Assembly: GCA_016748015.1 (NCBI GenBank)
Contig: JAAOMT010000664.1
Coordinates: 847,945 to 911,944 of the forward strand
DNA from: Geosiphon pyriformis
Taxonomy: Eukaryota; Glomeromycota; Glomeromycetes; Archaeosporales; Geosiphonaceae
Reading direction: 5' to 3'
DNA length: 64,000 bases
Under the pieces are notes generated by a model. That model saw nothing but the letters and a program-made list of their open reading frames with translations. It did no database searches and was not told the DNA's origin. Both the position numbers and the translations under genes were made by a program. Positions within the stretch are counted from its first letter, which is position 1, and each line of letters begins with the position of its first letter. Positions 20,546 to 33,616 of this stretch are shown here, in pieces.

Positions 20546-21560
20546 GTTCCTTTGTCTACCACAAATGAATATAACGATTTTTCGAGTTATTCCCAAAATT
20601 TTAATATCACATGATATTCTGATAATGCTCAAAATTTAAAATTTAAGTAATTTTTGGTAGTAAAAATGGTTTGTTGTTTTTTTGTTTTGTTAAAAATTAA
20701 TTTAAAACTATGATTATTTATAAAGAATAATTATTTTATAATAATATAATTAACTATATATAATTATGTATAATTATACAAAAATAAATATTTATAATTA
20801 TAAAAGATTTTATTTAAAATTTTAATTTTTTTTTAAAAAAAATATATTTACTTTTTTCTTGTATTTTTGTTAAGTTTTTTTTAAAAATAAAAACAACTAA
20901 ACAGCGTTTTTTAAAGTACTTTTTTTAAATAAAAAATAAAAAACTTATTTTTTTATTGATTTTTTAACCACAAAAAAAGCAAAAAAAAATTGAAAAAATA
21001 CTTTACTATTTTTTTTTATTTAGTTTTATTTGTAAGTTATTTTTTTAACATATTTTTTATAAAATTAAAAATATTAAATGTTTTTGCTGTTAATTTAATT
21101 AAAAATAAAAACTTGTTTAAATATTAAAAAAATATTCTTATATATATTTAATAAAATAGAAGAAAAACCAAAATATTAAGCATTAAAATGTTAATTTTGC
21201 TAAATTTTTAAATTTATGTTTTAAGATAATAAGTTAAACAATTATTATAGTAATATTAATAACAAATTAAATATTAATAACATAAAAAAATTGATGTAAA
21301 AAAATTGGTTTTATTAATAATAAAAATAAAAAAGTTTTTTTAAAAATAAATAATACAACTTTGTATAAGATTTATATATTAGTATTTTTTGTTAAATAAG
21401 TTTATTAAACAACTTAATTTTAGTGTTTTAAATAACAATAAAATTTTTAATTTTTTTTTTATATTTGATAAAAAAATTCAAAAAAACTTTTTTTTTATAT
21501 CTAAAATTTAGAAAAAAAGCATATTTGTTAAAGTTTTTTAATTATTCTGCTTAATATATT
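20546..21560. other. Dicer 5' region passing into extreme AT-rich DNA
   Basis: The first ~100 bp may hold the Dicer leader and promoter. From about 20,640 the composition drops abruptly to long A and T runs. No gene or recognisable repeat was found up to about 21,560; it may be older, unrecognisable transposon sequence or the start of LINE-2. Confidence 0.6.
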
Positions 21561-24023
21561 TAAACTGTTCTTGCTTAATCACAAGATTATTCTTAATTCT
21601 AATATTGTTGTTATAAAAAAGTTTGTTAGAATTTTTGGCTCTGGTATTGCTAAAAAGAATGTTTTTTTCAGAAAAAAAAGTGTTTTGAAAAATAATATGA
21701 TTAATAAAAAAATGTTCATCAAAAAATTGGTTAATTGTTTTTGAAATTCTAAAACTGACAATATTATTAAATTTAATAGTGTAAATATAAAAAAAACTTT
21801 TTGATAAAAAAAACTAATGTAAATTATGGCAATAGATGTTTTAGATAAAAAGAATTTAAATTAGATACCAAAGAAACTTAGTTTAGTAACTAAGAAAGCA
21901 CTAAACATATTTTTAAGAAAAATTAAGTTTCTAAGTAAAAATAAAGATGATGTTTTTTTAAATACTTTTGTGGTTTCTTTTCTTCTTTAAAAAATTTAGT
22001 TAATATATTTGTTAGAAAATCTTTTATATTAGATATTAATTTAAATACTATAATAAAAAAATTATTTTAGAAAAATTTGAAAGTAGTCAAAAAATTGTTT
22101 ATAGATATTAATAGTTTTAAGAAAATCTTTATTTTTTTAAATTATTTATGTGTTATTTACTTTTAAATTAAGCTTGATACAGATAACAAAAAAAACAAAA
22201 GCTGCAAATATTTTAATAAATGCTAATTTCAAAAAATTGGCTGTTCATTCAAATTAAGCTGTAATAATTAAAAATATTCTAATAAAAATATTAGTGAAAA
22301 TTATGTATACTGTATTATTTAATTTGAATTAATTAAATTAATTAAGATATAATTAATTAGATTATAACAAAAAACAATTATAAAATTTAAGCAATTAAGT
22401 TATACAAATCTAGTTATAGCAAAATAGTTTATTTTAATTAGGAAAAATACTATATAGATTGTTAGAATTGACATAAACAAAAAAACATAAAATGCTAAAA
22501 ATTATAATAAAGCACTGCTTTATATTTTTTCTGTAAAAATAAATGTTCATAATCTCTAAAACTTTTAGATTTTGTTGGTAAAAAAATATGTATTATAAAT
22601 TATTATTTAGTTATATATGTTTAAACCAAATATGTTATAATATGTTTTGATTTTAAATCTTTATTAAATACTACTATGTAAATTATACTAGTGCTAAAGA
22701 GTGCTAATTTGTGTTAATCTTAATTGGAATTAGCCAAATATGCTAAGTGTGCTAAGTATAAAAAATTGAATTATATATTAGTTGATTATATAGCTAATAA
22801 AAAAATCTTCTTAAATAATTTTCTTTATAAAATTTTGTTAATATTAGATAAAAACAGGCTTGTCACTATTTATGCCAAATAGTTGGTTTTTATTACTTGT
22901 CCAGTTTTTTTTGGCAGTATATTTTGAACAAAACTTGTTAATAGTTTCTTATTTTTTTTTTTTTCTACATAAAAATTATTTAAAATTTGGTTTTTTCTGA
23001 AAGTAAAGTTTTTTTTGCCAATTATGTTGAAAGTAAATAATAGATTTGCTATTTTTAAGCACAGTTTTATCAGTCTTATGAAACAAGTTAGTAAGCTAAT
23101 TAAAAAATTAAACACACTTAGATCAACAGTTTTTCAGTTTAATCTTGGATATTAGCTATTAATAACTCTTTTATTACAAAATTAAGAGACAGATATAGTA
23201 ATAAGTAAAAATTTAGGTGTGATTATCAGTAGTAAAATTGTTGTAAAAGTGGTATTATTGAATTTGTTAGTAGTTTTTAAATTGAAAGACAACATAAAAA
23301 ATTTTTTAAATATAGTTTTGGGTTTTTTGGCCAAAGTAAACAATATTGGTTTGGGCTTGGGATTTCAACTTTTTTAATAACCAGTTTTGTTTAAAAAATT
23401 GCTACATATAATGTCAAGAGAATAAACAATTTAGCCAAGCAAAAAAACATTATTTGTTAATATAAAAAATTTGGCAATCTAATTTTTTTATAATTGAAAT
23501 AGAATTAAAAAAACAACACAAATTGTAAATAAAAAACAAGTTTTCTGATTTGAAAGTTTTTGTATCTGGTTTGAATTCTGGCTATTTATGTTTAAATGTG
23601 ACAATAATAATAAATAATATATTTGCTTAATATATATATAAAATATTAAAAATTTTAAGTTGTTTTCTATTAATTTATTTTTTGTTTAATAATAGTTTTT
23701 TTAGTTATAATTATAAAAACTTATGCTGGTGCTTTGACAAGTGTATATTTTGATTAAACTGGTAAAATAAACTTTTTTATTACTAAAACAGTTAGTTTTG
23801 GTTCCTATGTAATACTAAAAAGTAATTTTAATAAAGACAGTATAAGAAAAAGTAATATTTTTAAGAAATATTCTAGATTAAATTTACATAATTTACTTTT
23901 TGAAAACTTTATGGCCAAGCTACTAATATAAAGTAATTTAAAAAGTGTAAAAAAGACTATTAATTATATTTTTGTTAATAAAAATCTTCTGTTAATAATT
24001 GTTAACTATAGTGTTTTTAATGT

Positions 24024-24906
24024 TGTTACAGGATGGTTTTCTTGTTATATTTAATTGCTGATATCCCATTTTAATTGCAATCAGTCTTTCATGAGTTCTT
24101 CAATTCTATTTGTGTGATAATGTCACTGTTATACTGAAGGCTTTCTTTTTACTGTTGCGATGTAAGTTATTCTTCAATTCTTGATTGTTGTGTATGTTTA
24201 TGTACTCCTTTTCAGAGGCTGAACTGAAATCTACCCACTGTCTGGAGTTTTCTCTAAGGCTATCCTTGCAATTGCCTGATGTGTTTCTCTAATCTAGAAA
24301 CACAGAATGTTAATAGTCTTTAGCGCTTTTCTAATTCTTACAATAAAGCTTTTATCAATTAGTAACAACGTAAATAATCTTGATCAAGGATTATTCTTCT
24401 AAGAGATTCAGTTAATGAATGATAGTTTCATTCAATAAATAATACAAGTAAGTTTCTTAATACTTTGGGTTTGTGATAGTTCAGTTTTAAATATTCTTTT
24501 TCATTTCTTTTTGATTTTTAAAGGTTTCTTGGAATATTTAATTTGAAAGTATGATTTAAAGTGGAGTTTGTTGGATAAAATTGGATCTATTGCTTGATAA
24601 GTTATGATTTTTTTTTTATTACTTGATTGATTATTTCCCAATATTAAAACTACTGTATATATATATGTTTGTAGTTCTATGAGAAAACACATTGTAATAC
24701 TTTCTTTTTGATATTTCAACCTGGTGTTTGCTGCTATCACCAGTTGGTGTTGACTGCTATTGTGAACTGGTGCTTGCCACTATTGTGAGATGGTGTTTGC
24801 TACTATGTTAATCATTACCTTTCTAAGATTATTACTGTGCTATATTATGATTGAATAGTTTGTATTATTTTTATGATTCTTTTTGCTAAATTCTTAAACC
24901 GTAACA
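24024..24906. repeat. Solo LTR, family C, inside LINE-2
   Basis: An 883-bp copy of the 496-1,361 repeat, bounded by TGTTACAGG and CCGTAACA. It is flanked by a 4-bp direct duplication ATGT (24,020-24,023 and 24,907-24,910). Removing the repeat and one duplication restores the endonuclease reading frame of LINE-2, which confirms the insertion. It is far less AT-mutated than the LINE around it, so it is younger. Confidence 0.9.
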
Positions 24907-25376
24907 ATGTATTTGAATATTTTAATACTAATTACAAAGTTGTGTTAGTTTTTTTTGGTTAAGTAGTCTTTTAGATGTTTGTTTAAATGCTATGTGCAAA
25001 CAAACCAATCATAATTATTGAAAGTTTAAAATAAAAAATGCTAATAAGTTAAAGTAAATACAATCCAAAAAATGCTTATTGTTAGGTATAAATTTAATTT
25101 AATGTGAATTTCAGAATACAAAAAAGCAAAAAGCTTTAAATATAATATAAAAGTGTTTGCAAAAAGTGGTAGTGAATTTAGCAAATAAAATTTTTTTTAA
25201 ACATTAATTTAATGAGTTTAATTTTTTAAGAAATAAGGTCTTCAAAGTTTTTCAAACTATAAATTTTGGTCTCTAAGATTATTAAAGCTTTTGTCTTTAA
25301 GAATACTTCTAAATTTGAATATTTAATAAAAGTTTAATTAAAAATTAATAATAATAAGATCTCTAGTATTTGGTTT

Positions 25377-25652
25377 TTGGTTAAGCATAAAATAAAATCC
25401 AAGAAAATTTTTGGTTATTTATTTAGAGCTAAAAAAGATTATTATATGTCAAAATTTTGTAAATCAGAGACTATTAAGAAAACTATTAATAAAAAAATAA
25501 AAAACTTTTACATAAATAAGAATTGTATAATAAAAAATGGTTTAAAAAGATTTTTTTATAAGATAGTGCTGAATTATTTAGTTATTGGCAATAAGTTGGT
25601 TCTAAAACTAAATAAAATAAAAAGTAGAATAGATAATATTATAAAAGAGTAA
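25377..25652 (+). pseudogene. LINE-2 N-terminal RT segment (open remnant)
   Basis: A 91-codon open stretch of LINE-2. NYLVIGNKLVL and KSRIDNIIKE correspond to NHLVVDDELIL and FKVNIIMEGW in LINE-1 just ahead of the RT palm. The high Lys/Ile/Asn content comes from A+T mutation pressure. It is not a free-standing gene. Confidence 0.75.
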
Positions 25653-28650
25653 ACAAAAAAATGTTTAGTATCAAAAATTATGCTTAATTATTGATTTTCT
25701 CAATATATACTTTTAAATTATATAAATAATAATGTATTCTCTAATATAATAAAAAAAATTGGTTTGGCAGAGTTAAAGCATATAATTAACTATTTTTTTA
25801 ATGGCAAAATTGTTGGTCTTTTTAAAATTTTAAATAAACTATAAAAGCATAATAGTAATACTATTTTAAAATATCTTTTGAATTTGTTGAATGATTGCTT
25901 AGTTTTAAAATTTGTTTCTGAATCTTAAAAAAAAAATTGGGTTTTTATAATTCTAAAACCACATAATTAAAAAGAAATGTTAACAAATACTAAATTTATT
26001 GCTTTAATAAAAACAACAAGAAAAATTTTATTAAAGATACTATTAAACTGAATTTTTTTTGCTTGTAACAAATTTAATGTGCTTTTTAGAAATAATTTTT
26101 CTGTGTTTAAGAACACTTTTACTTGAAATTTTATCTTTGCAATAGGCTCTGTTATTAAGAATGCTTTAAAAAAAGATAGAAAGATGTGATTGATTTTACA
26201 GAATATGTGCAAAGCTTATAATTCTGCTGGCTGAATTTATTTGTAACAGAGTCTAAAATAAATAAAAATATACAAGAATTTTATCAGATTTTTTGGCAAT
26301 CTGTATGAAAATAGAATTAATAAAGTGATAACAAATTTTGGACTCTCACATAAATACAAAATACATAATAATTTAAACCAAAATAAAGTTTTTTTATCAT
26401 TTTTTTAGAAAATATTTTACAATTTTTTTTTGTATAAGATTAAAAGACAAAAGCATTTGTGTAGATATTATATCAATATTAAATTTGTTGCTAATTTAAA
26501 AAAAATAGAAGCCAATCTAAAAAAAAATGTTTTTTTTGTAATTAGTGCATTTGTAAATAATACAATTTAAATAAAAAATAGTCATGTATCTATGCAATAT
26601 ATTTTGGACTTTATTAGTGAATTTTTTTTATCAATAATATTTTAATTAGCAATAAAAAGATAGTAGCTATTTCTATTAATCAGAAAATTAGAGTTGCTTT
26701 TTTGTTTATTAACAAGTTGTTAATTGTAATAGTATATAAGAGTAAACTACACAAATATTTGGAGATTTTTTTGTTAACTAAGAGTATATTTAAGTTAAGC
26801 TTGGCTAAAACATATTTAGATGTTAGATTTTTTTTAATATAATTTTAAGAAAACTTTAATAAATAAGCAATTTTTTTACTTGGTGTTGACTATACTACAG
26901 CCAATTGTTAGTTATAAAAAACAGTTTAATTTTGTCTTAAAGAGTATGTGTTGTAAGTAAAATATTTTAATAAGAAAAAACTTAGAACCAAGACTAATTT
27001 GCCAAGATTTTTTTAGTAAATTTTTGTATTATTCTTTTTTGTATAAACTAAAAATTTTTAAATAAATATAGGCAAAAAATAAGACTGTTTTAGTGATTGT
27101 TTTTTCTAATGCTATTGGTATTTTTGAATGTTTATTTGATTATTAGTTTTTAAATTTGCAAATTTTAGGATAAATACTTTTAGATTTTTTGCAGTTTCTG
27201 TAAAGTTAAAAATTAATCTAGTAAACAATTTTTTTACAAGTGTAATAAAATTTTTTTTGGACAATAAGATTTTTTTAATTAATAATCTGCTTAGTATTTT
27301 CTATAACTTTGGCAAGTTTTTAATATTAACAATTTTAGAGATTTTTTGTTATCATAGTGTAGTTACTTTATTAAAGCACTTTAGTATGGCTTTTGATAAT
27401 AAGCTTTTAATAATAGGCTTTTGAACAAGCATAAAGCAGTTAGAAATTAGAAAACATTTTGTTATTAGAAAAAGTTGAATTTAAGAAGTTTAGTGTCTTA
27501 TTGGTTTGATATTGTTTTTAGATTTATAACTACTTTTTGTTCTGGTTCTTTACAAGTGTTTTTTGTCTTTAACTTCTTTAATGTTTTAAATTCTAATAAC
27601 TTTTTGGCTATTCTTACTAGTATTACTGCTTACTTATATTTGTTTCTTAAGTATTATATTCAAAAAAAAATTATTTTAATTGATGATTAATATTAGATAA
27701 TATTTACTACTTTGTATATAATATTTATAGATTAATTAATTATGTTAATTGGAAAGCAGATTTTAATACAAAAATTATGATTGGTTCTTTTGCTTACTAT
27801 ATTAATTAATTGTATATAATGTTAATTTGGCATTTGGATTCTTATATATATATTGAATTTACTAGTAAAATATTTTTAAATCTGCATATATATATTATAA
27901 AAGCTATTTATAGAAAGTTGTTAGTTGTCATTAGAAAAAAATTTTATGACAAATACTACTTTAGTGTTTTGTGTTTGATGTATATTAAGATAAAATTTTC
28001 TAATTATGTGTTTATCTGCCTTAATAATACTAATTTACATAAAAATATAGTTCAAAAGATAGTTTTTTGTTGGAAATTCTTAGTTAATATTAATTTTTTT
28101 TTAATATTAATGGTTATTTAAAAAATTTAACAAATTTATTAGATATTAGTTAATATAAAATTATTAGTAAAAGTTTTGTCATAAAAAACTGATTTGAGAA
28201 AATATTACTGGTATTTAAAAATAAAAAAAAAACTGTTTTAGTGATAATAAAATTTGTTTACAAATTTGTTAAATAATATAGAATAGTAATATGAATTTTT
28301 AGATCTAAATTCAGAACAAATATAAAAAATAGTGAGTTGATAAATAATATAAAAATATTTTTGAATTGTTATATTTTATGTTTTTTTAGTTGTTAGACAA
28401 TATTGTTTGTTTATTTGAGATTAATAAGATATTTGTAATTAGTTTTGGTTTTTGTAAATCCTGTTTGTTCTATTTTAATATAAGTAGTAATATTATAATT
28501 TAGATAAGTATATAAAATAATCTTAATTAATCCAAGTAATTGATTACATATAGAAAGTGTGTGAGTTATATTTAATTAAAAATTTTTAGTTTGGTTTTTT
28601 GTATTAAATAATAATTGAATTGCACTCATTAAATAAAAAATAAAAAATAA

Positions 28651-28759
28651 AAAGTTAAAATTTCTTATTTTGGTTTTTGTCAAAAATAAAAAAAATGTTT
28701 AATTTTATAAAAATTTTTATATTAAATCTTAATAATAAAAATAGATATTTTTATTATTA
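28651..28759. other. AT-rich junction between LINE-2 and LINE-3 tails
   Basis: LINE-2 (plus) and LINE-3 (minus) meet tail to tail here, each ending in A-rich repeats of its own strand. No further feature is seen. Confidence 0.5.
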
Positions 28760-31010
28760 TTAAAGTTTAATAAGTAAGATCTAACCACTATTTAATACAA
28801 TATGACTACATAGAATCTTAAATTAAATATGGCTCACGTATTGTCTACATGTAACTAGCTACTTGAGCCAGTTTAGACTATACTACATTGATACACTAGA
28901 AGAAAACTTATCCAAAGATGACATCTTTTGAATGACAAGAAACAAAGTTGCACTACAAGGAACCAATCCAACCAGCCACTTAGCTGTTTTTAAGACATAA
29001 GTTTTAATATCAATAGACTCATGTTCTCAAAGGAACATCAAGTTAGAAAACACTTGGTCATTCAAATCAACTGGGTGCTCTGAATCACCAGACATATCAA
29101 TATCCTCCATACAGCACTCTTTTTTTAAAGAAATCACTTCTCTTTCCAACTTACTAACAATTTTACTAAAAGAATCTATGTGCACCATAACTTCATTAAT
29201 CTTAAAGCCAAGTGTACTGCTTAAAACCAAATCTTCATTAATAAATTACTTGAACAATTTGACCAAAAAACCAACTGGTTTAACAATAGATTCAATCAAA
29301 GCAGAAAGCTTGACCAAATTAAACTCCAAAGAAACCAACTGAAAAACACCAAGAAATTACCAATAATTATAGAAGGGGAAGTAGAAGCCACCAGGGGAGG
29401 AAATTCAGAAGAATCCAAGGAAGCAAAAGTTTTTGCATAAGAAACACTACTCACAAAATGTGTTCTAAACACTTTAAAAGCCTTGAGAAAAGGAGATAGT
29501 AAAACTTTGCAGTCAACAGCCAAATGGCTTACTTCTTGACACCTAAAGCAGTGTTAACAACCAGAATTTCTCACCAAATATGACATTTTCTTAAGGTACC
29601 AGTTTTGACAACTGCAAAGTTCAAATCAACTTGGGAACCAAATATAACCAGAGCAAACCAGAAACAATGACCAGAATCAAACAAACAAGGAATGAAACAA
29701 GTCTGGCCACCAACCTAGAAAATTATATTACTAATCTCAAAAACAGTACAGCCAGAAAGAAGATTGACCAACTTGGCCTTAAACTGATTATGAAGCAAAA
29801 TTGTCTTATTTTAATTGATAAGAAAAAAAATACAAACACTATCCTTGTCCACCAAAATCAACCAGTGATTGAGAATAGAAGCAGCAGCATCCAATTCTTT
29901 GAAGTAAACAACCACATATTGCCAAACACCAGCAGGCTTCAATATCACACAAGAAACTTTACCAAAAACACTAAAAGCTAACTTAATATTAGCAGCAGAC
30001 ACACCCAAAGGCACATCATGCAGTGTAACAGCAGCAGAAAAAGAACTAGACTTAGAAAACACCAAAGACTTGGCAATTTTGAGAGAAGCAAAGCAAACAA
30101 AGCTTGTAAGTTCAATCAAAAAAGCAGCATCCAAAAAACTTTGAAAAGCAAACTCCACATAAAACAGCTTTACATTGTCCTTTGATACTGACTTTGCATC
30201 CAAGAAACCATGTACTGACTAAAAAACAGCCTTAACATGAGCCAATTTGATCTTGAAAATAGCACCAAGCACCAGAGTGGAGGCCACCCACCCAGCATAC
30301 TTTTAATGACTAGTAATAGTTTTTTAAGCACCACCAGAAGTAACACCAAAAACTAAAGGAGGAGATAATTCAGTTTCCATTTGATCAGCCCAGTTCTCAA
30401 GAATAGGTGACCCAACAGAAAGAGATTGTTTTGCTTCTAAAACCAGTAATGATCTACTGGAAGACATCACATTTGACAACACAATCAGTAGTTGATTTAG
30501 GCCTATTTTGAACAACATGCCAGATGATGCTATAGAGATCTCATTGGGAACCACAAAGAGGTTTTGTGTAACAATAGCAGAGACAAGCAACTGCTTTTAC
30601 TTTTCTGAACTTTTGGTCTTTTTGACCATTTTTTTTAAAGAGGAGATGCTAGCAACACCAGATGTAAAAGCTATAGAAGGGAAGACCAGCTTGTTAACTG
30701 GTCTATTATTAAACACTTTTGGGCTCTTAGTAGGGGTGGAGGCAACACTAGAACTAACCCAAGTGTGTTTTTTGAAGGAACTTTGACTGATGAAAAACCA
30801 GCCAAAGATGAAGAAGTTGCTTCAGTGGCCACTAAAGACAGCTTATTATAATTACTGGGTAAAGAAAAGACTTCTAAAACGTTTTGCCTAGTTGCTTTTA
30901 CAACAAAGAGAGCTCTTCTGGTTGAAATTTTATTAGATATTTCAGAACAGATATCAGATGCAGCTTTTTTACTTTTTGCTCTGGTTGTAGTCATAAAATT
31001 AAGAAGACAA
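28760..31010 (-). mobile_element. LINE-3: ORF1 plus LINE 3' tail, no ORF2
   Basis: The minus strand encodes a LINE ORF1-type protein in pieces. It has an N-terminus TTTRAKSKKAASDICSE (from ATG at 30,994), an acidic linker, an RRM-like part with VTLHDVPLGVSAANIK and WQYVVVYF (about 29,860-30,020), and a complete CCHC knuckle CFRCQEVSHLAVDC (about 29,511-29,552). The C-terminus has LNDQVFSNLMFL (to 29,027) and continues to about 28,925. Directly after it comes a 3' tail (about 28,760-28,910) like that of LINE-1: both contain TTTAATAAGTAAG followed by TCTAA. No endonuclease or RT lies between, so it is a deletion product or a non-autonomous element that borrows LINE machinery. Its AT content is lower than LINE-2's, so it is younger. 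Confidence 0.75.
29027..30994 (-). pseudogene. LINE-3 ORF1 (RRM-like and CCHC), interrupted
   Basis: Open pieces at 30,994-30,671, 30,590-30,324, 30,203-29,811, 29,523-29,296 and 29,230-29,027 together form one ORF1 of about 600 residues. It is an RNA-binding protein of LINE particles by family knowledge. The zinc knuckle keeps all four metal ligands (C-x2-C-x4-H-x4-C), unlike LINE-1. Stops between the pieces are mostly TAA/TAG/TGA that could arise from CAA, TGG or CGA. The ORF1 type differs from that of LINE-1. Confidence 0.75.
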
Positions 31011-31184
31011 AAAGTTTTTTTTTATTATATAAAGTATTAAAATAATAGATATTATAATATTAATTTAAAACATATAAATACATATTATTATAAAACTGTT
31101 TTTTTAATATATTTATATTAATAAGTTTTAGTTTAAACTGTAATTAATTTTTTGTAAGTTTTTTAATTTTAATTTTTATTATAT
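31011..31184. other. AT-rich spacer; possible 3' tail of LINE-4
   Basis: A stretch near 31,115-31,150 (TTAATAAG then TAGTTTAAAC) resembles the LINE tail (TTAATAAG then GTCTAAAC at 45,245). It could be the 3' end of LINE-4, separated from its body by gypsy A2. The match is weak. Confidence 0.3.
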
Positions 31185-32180
31185 TGTTACTAATAAAATT
31201 TTCACTATTAATTAGCATAAAATTACTCTTATAATTTCTATTATTAATTAGCATATATTAATATTGTTTCAAGTATTATTTATTATTTAATTAAATTATT
31301 GAATATTATTATTCAATTAACAAACTAATTTGTACAATAGAAATTAAAATAATTAGATTACAAAATACTTTAAACTATGTAACATTTAAGAATTGACTAA
31401 AATTTGTAAAAATTTGCTAAAATAATAAATAGTTTACTAAAATAGTTAATAATTTATTAAAATAACTTGAAATTTGTCAAAGTGTATTTTTAGTTTATTG
31501 AAATTATAGCAAAGAAAAAAATTCAAGTTTATAGACTAGTATTATAACAAGTTGTATAAAAAAAAAGCTTTTTTCTTTAAGAAAATGTATTTTATCTTAG
31601 AATTATTTTACTCAAAATCATCTTAATTTGAATAAATCATCTTTTACAAAAAATAATAAAAAAATTAATTAATTAAGATACTTTAAAAACCCAAATTTTG
31701 CAAATCAATTACATTTGAAATTTTCCAAAAACCAATTTAACATTTTGAAATTAATTAGCTACCAATTTTAGTAATTTGTTAGTAATCTTAGGCCTAAATA
31801 GAAAACAATTTTTTTGATGAAATTTTATTTTTTTTATATTTTTATATTTTTTTATATTTTTATATTATAATAATTAGAGTAATCTACAAATAAAATTTTT
31901 GTAAAAGAGTTGACTTTTACAGCAAAGTAACTACATATTTTTAAGTAAGCTTTCAGATAAACAATTCTTAAAAAAAATTGACTTGTACTACAAAGTAACT
32001 ACATATAGTAACTAATATAGAATTGACTATTTTACTTATAAGTTTAATAATATAAATTATAAAAAATAATTTAAAAATAAATTCAGTTATCAGAGGTTTA
32101 ACTGCTTTCAAAAAACGTAAATTTAAAGCAAACAAATATTAACAACATTCAAAAAAAAAGAACAAAAATCTTTGGTAACA
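31185..32180 (+). repeat. 5' LTR of A2
   Basis: 996 bp, from TGTTACTAA to GGTAACA; aligned with 57,588-58,568 and with the A1 LTR. The primer-binding site follows as TGGTATTTTCTC (32,183-32,194), a degraded form of the A1 site. Confidence 0.85.
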
Positions 32181-32219
32181 TTTGGTATTTTCTCAAAGAT
32201 TAATATAGCAACAACAACT

Positions 32220-33616
32220 TCAAAATAGCGACTATATTTAACACAACAGCTTTAGAGTATTATTAATTGATTTATACTTACTGCAAGCAAAAATTCAATA
32301 TTTAAGATGGAATTGAAGCTTTCAAAAAATCACTATACCAATATATTAAGAATTATATTAAAAATTATTTTTTTGGAGACTATAATATTTCAGAAATTAG
32401 AAACAACCTCTACAAAAATCTACTATACTTACTTAAAAACAAAAAACTTTAATAGTGAAACACTTAATATCTACTTTCAAAAACTCAACTTTAACATTAT
32501 TTAATATTGTGAAAAAAAATACCTAGTATAATTTAAATTCTCTTTGAACATAAAATTAAAATCTAAGAATAACAACAAAAAAAAACAAAGACAAAAATAA
32601 AATTCAAAAACAATTTACAACACACTAAAAATAACTGTTAAACATCTGTAAATACCTAAACAAAAAACTAGTATTAAATTATTACTTTTTATTACACTAT
32701 TTCTAATTTTATTTGTTCAACTACAAATACCTAATTTACTTCTTATTCAGTTTTTAAGACTAAAAAATTTTACTTTACCAAAAAGCCCTACTCAACAACC
32801 AAAACCAATATTTATTAGTATTAATTTTCTTAATTATTTAGCAGAAAACCAAAGTGATTACTCCAAAAAATTAAGTAACAAAGAAAATATTTTTGAATTT
32901 ACTGAGAAAAAAACTACTGAAAACAAAGATACAGATAAAATAGCAACTACTTATATTACAAAAATTACAGAATTTACAGGAAAAGATATTAACACTAATC
33001 TACAATAATAGCTTAATAAAGTTTTAAAAACAAAAGATACAAACAAATAAAATACAGCCAGAATATTAAAAGCAATTCTTTACTTTCTTTAAGAAACAAC
33101 TAAAGAATAGTTTGAAAATTTGGCTAAATTATTTAAAAATTAACAAGCATTCAAAAATGTTTTTTTATATTTATTACTCTCTGAAATTAGTTCTACAATA
33201 TTAAACAAAAACTATTCAAATCTATTATGATCTATCTTAAGAAATTCAACAAACTTCTTTAATAAATTTAACAATTGGAAACCAATAACTATTACTTTAA
33301 TACTCAGATTTTGAATTAATTTATTGCAAGATTAAAAGATAAACTTATTAAAAAAGTTTGATCACATGCTTTAAAAAATTTAACCACTGTTATTTAATAT
33401 GCTAAGACTTATAAAATAACAATAAAAAAAGCCAACTGCACAAAACTTGTTAACTTAGTCATTGAAAAAACCAGCTTAACAGCTGAAAAAAAAATCAACC
33501 AACTAATTAAAAAAATCAAAAACTATTTTACCAACCAACAACAACAGAAATATCAACTATCATAATAATAAAACCCAAGCAACTTTCTATTATTAAACAG
33601 CCAAAACCAAAGCTGT
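32220..33616 (+). pseudogene. A2 gag (first part), broken
   Basis: It aligns with A1 gag from the start region (ATAGCGACT here; GTGGCAACT in A1) through GAGTATTATTAATTG and the capsid part (for example AAAGAATAGTTTGAAAA for the AEKWFEN block) to the Gln-rich region before the zinc knuckle. Many CAA and TGG codons have become stops. The open stretch at 32,307-32,504 is part of it. It is cut at 33,616 by B1; the remaining knuckle segment resumes at 43,492. Confidence 0.8.

Larger units (their letters stand above)
21560..28650 (+). mobile_element. LINE-2, heavily decayed non-LTR retrotransposon
   Basis: Despite many stops, the plus strand follows LINE-1 in order. ORF1-like residues appear near 21,960-22,120 (FVRKSFILDINLN, like KKSFALDINLS of LINE-1). 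Endonuclease sequence lies on both sides of the LTR at 24,024-24,906; removing it and one ATGT joins VNYSVFNV to FEYFNTN. RT follows, with NYLVIGNKLVL near 25,570-25,600. The catalytic box reads FVNN (26,550-26,561) for FVDD. The C-terminal region with FTSK and YDKYYFSVLCL (27,810-28,060) and GFCKSC (about 28,450) comes last. The 3' tail ends near 28,650 in an A-rich repeat (AAATAAAAAATAAAA). The 5' boundary is uncertain between 21,560 and 21,960. Confidence 0.8.

Noticed and set aside
20546-20632. 29-residue N-terminal extension of Dicer
   Set aside because: It would start at TTG; the first ATG in frame is at 20,545, and the extension shows no conserved sequence.
22870-23115. Minus-strand hydrophobic frame in LINE-2 (also 21,579-21,761 and 25,967-26,212)
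   Set aside because: Phe/Ile/Leu-rich frames arise readily in such AT-rich DNA and lie opposite plus-strand LINE sequence.
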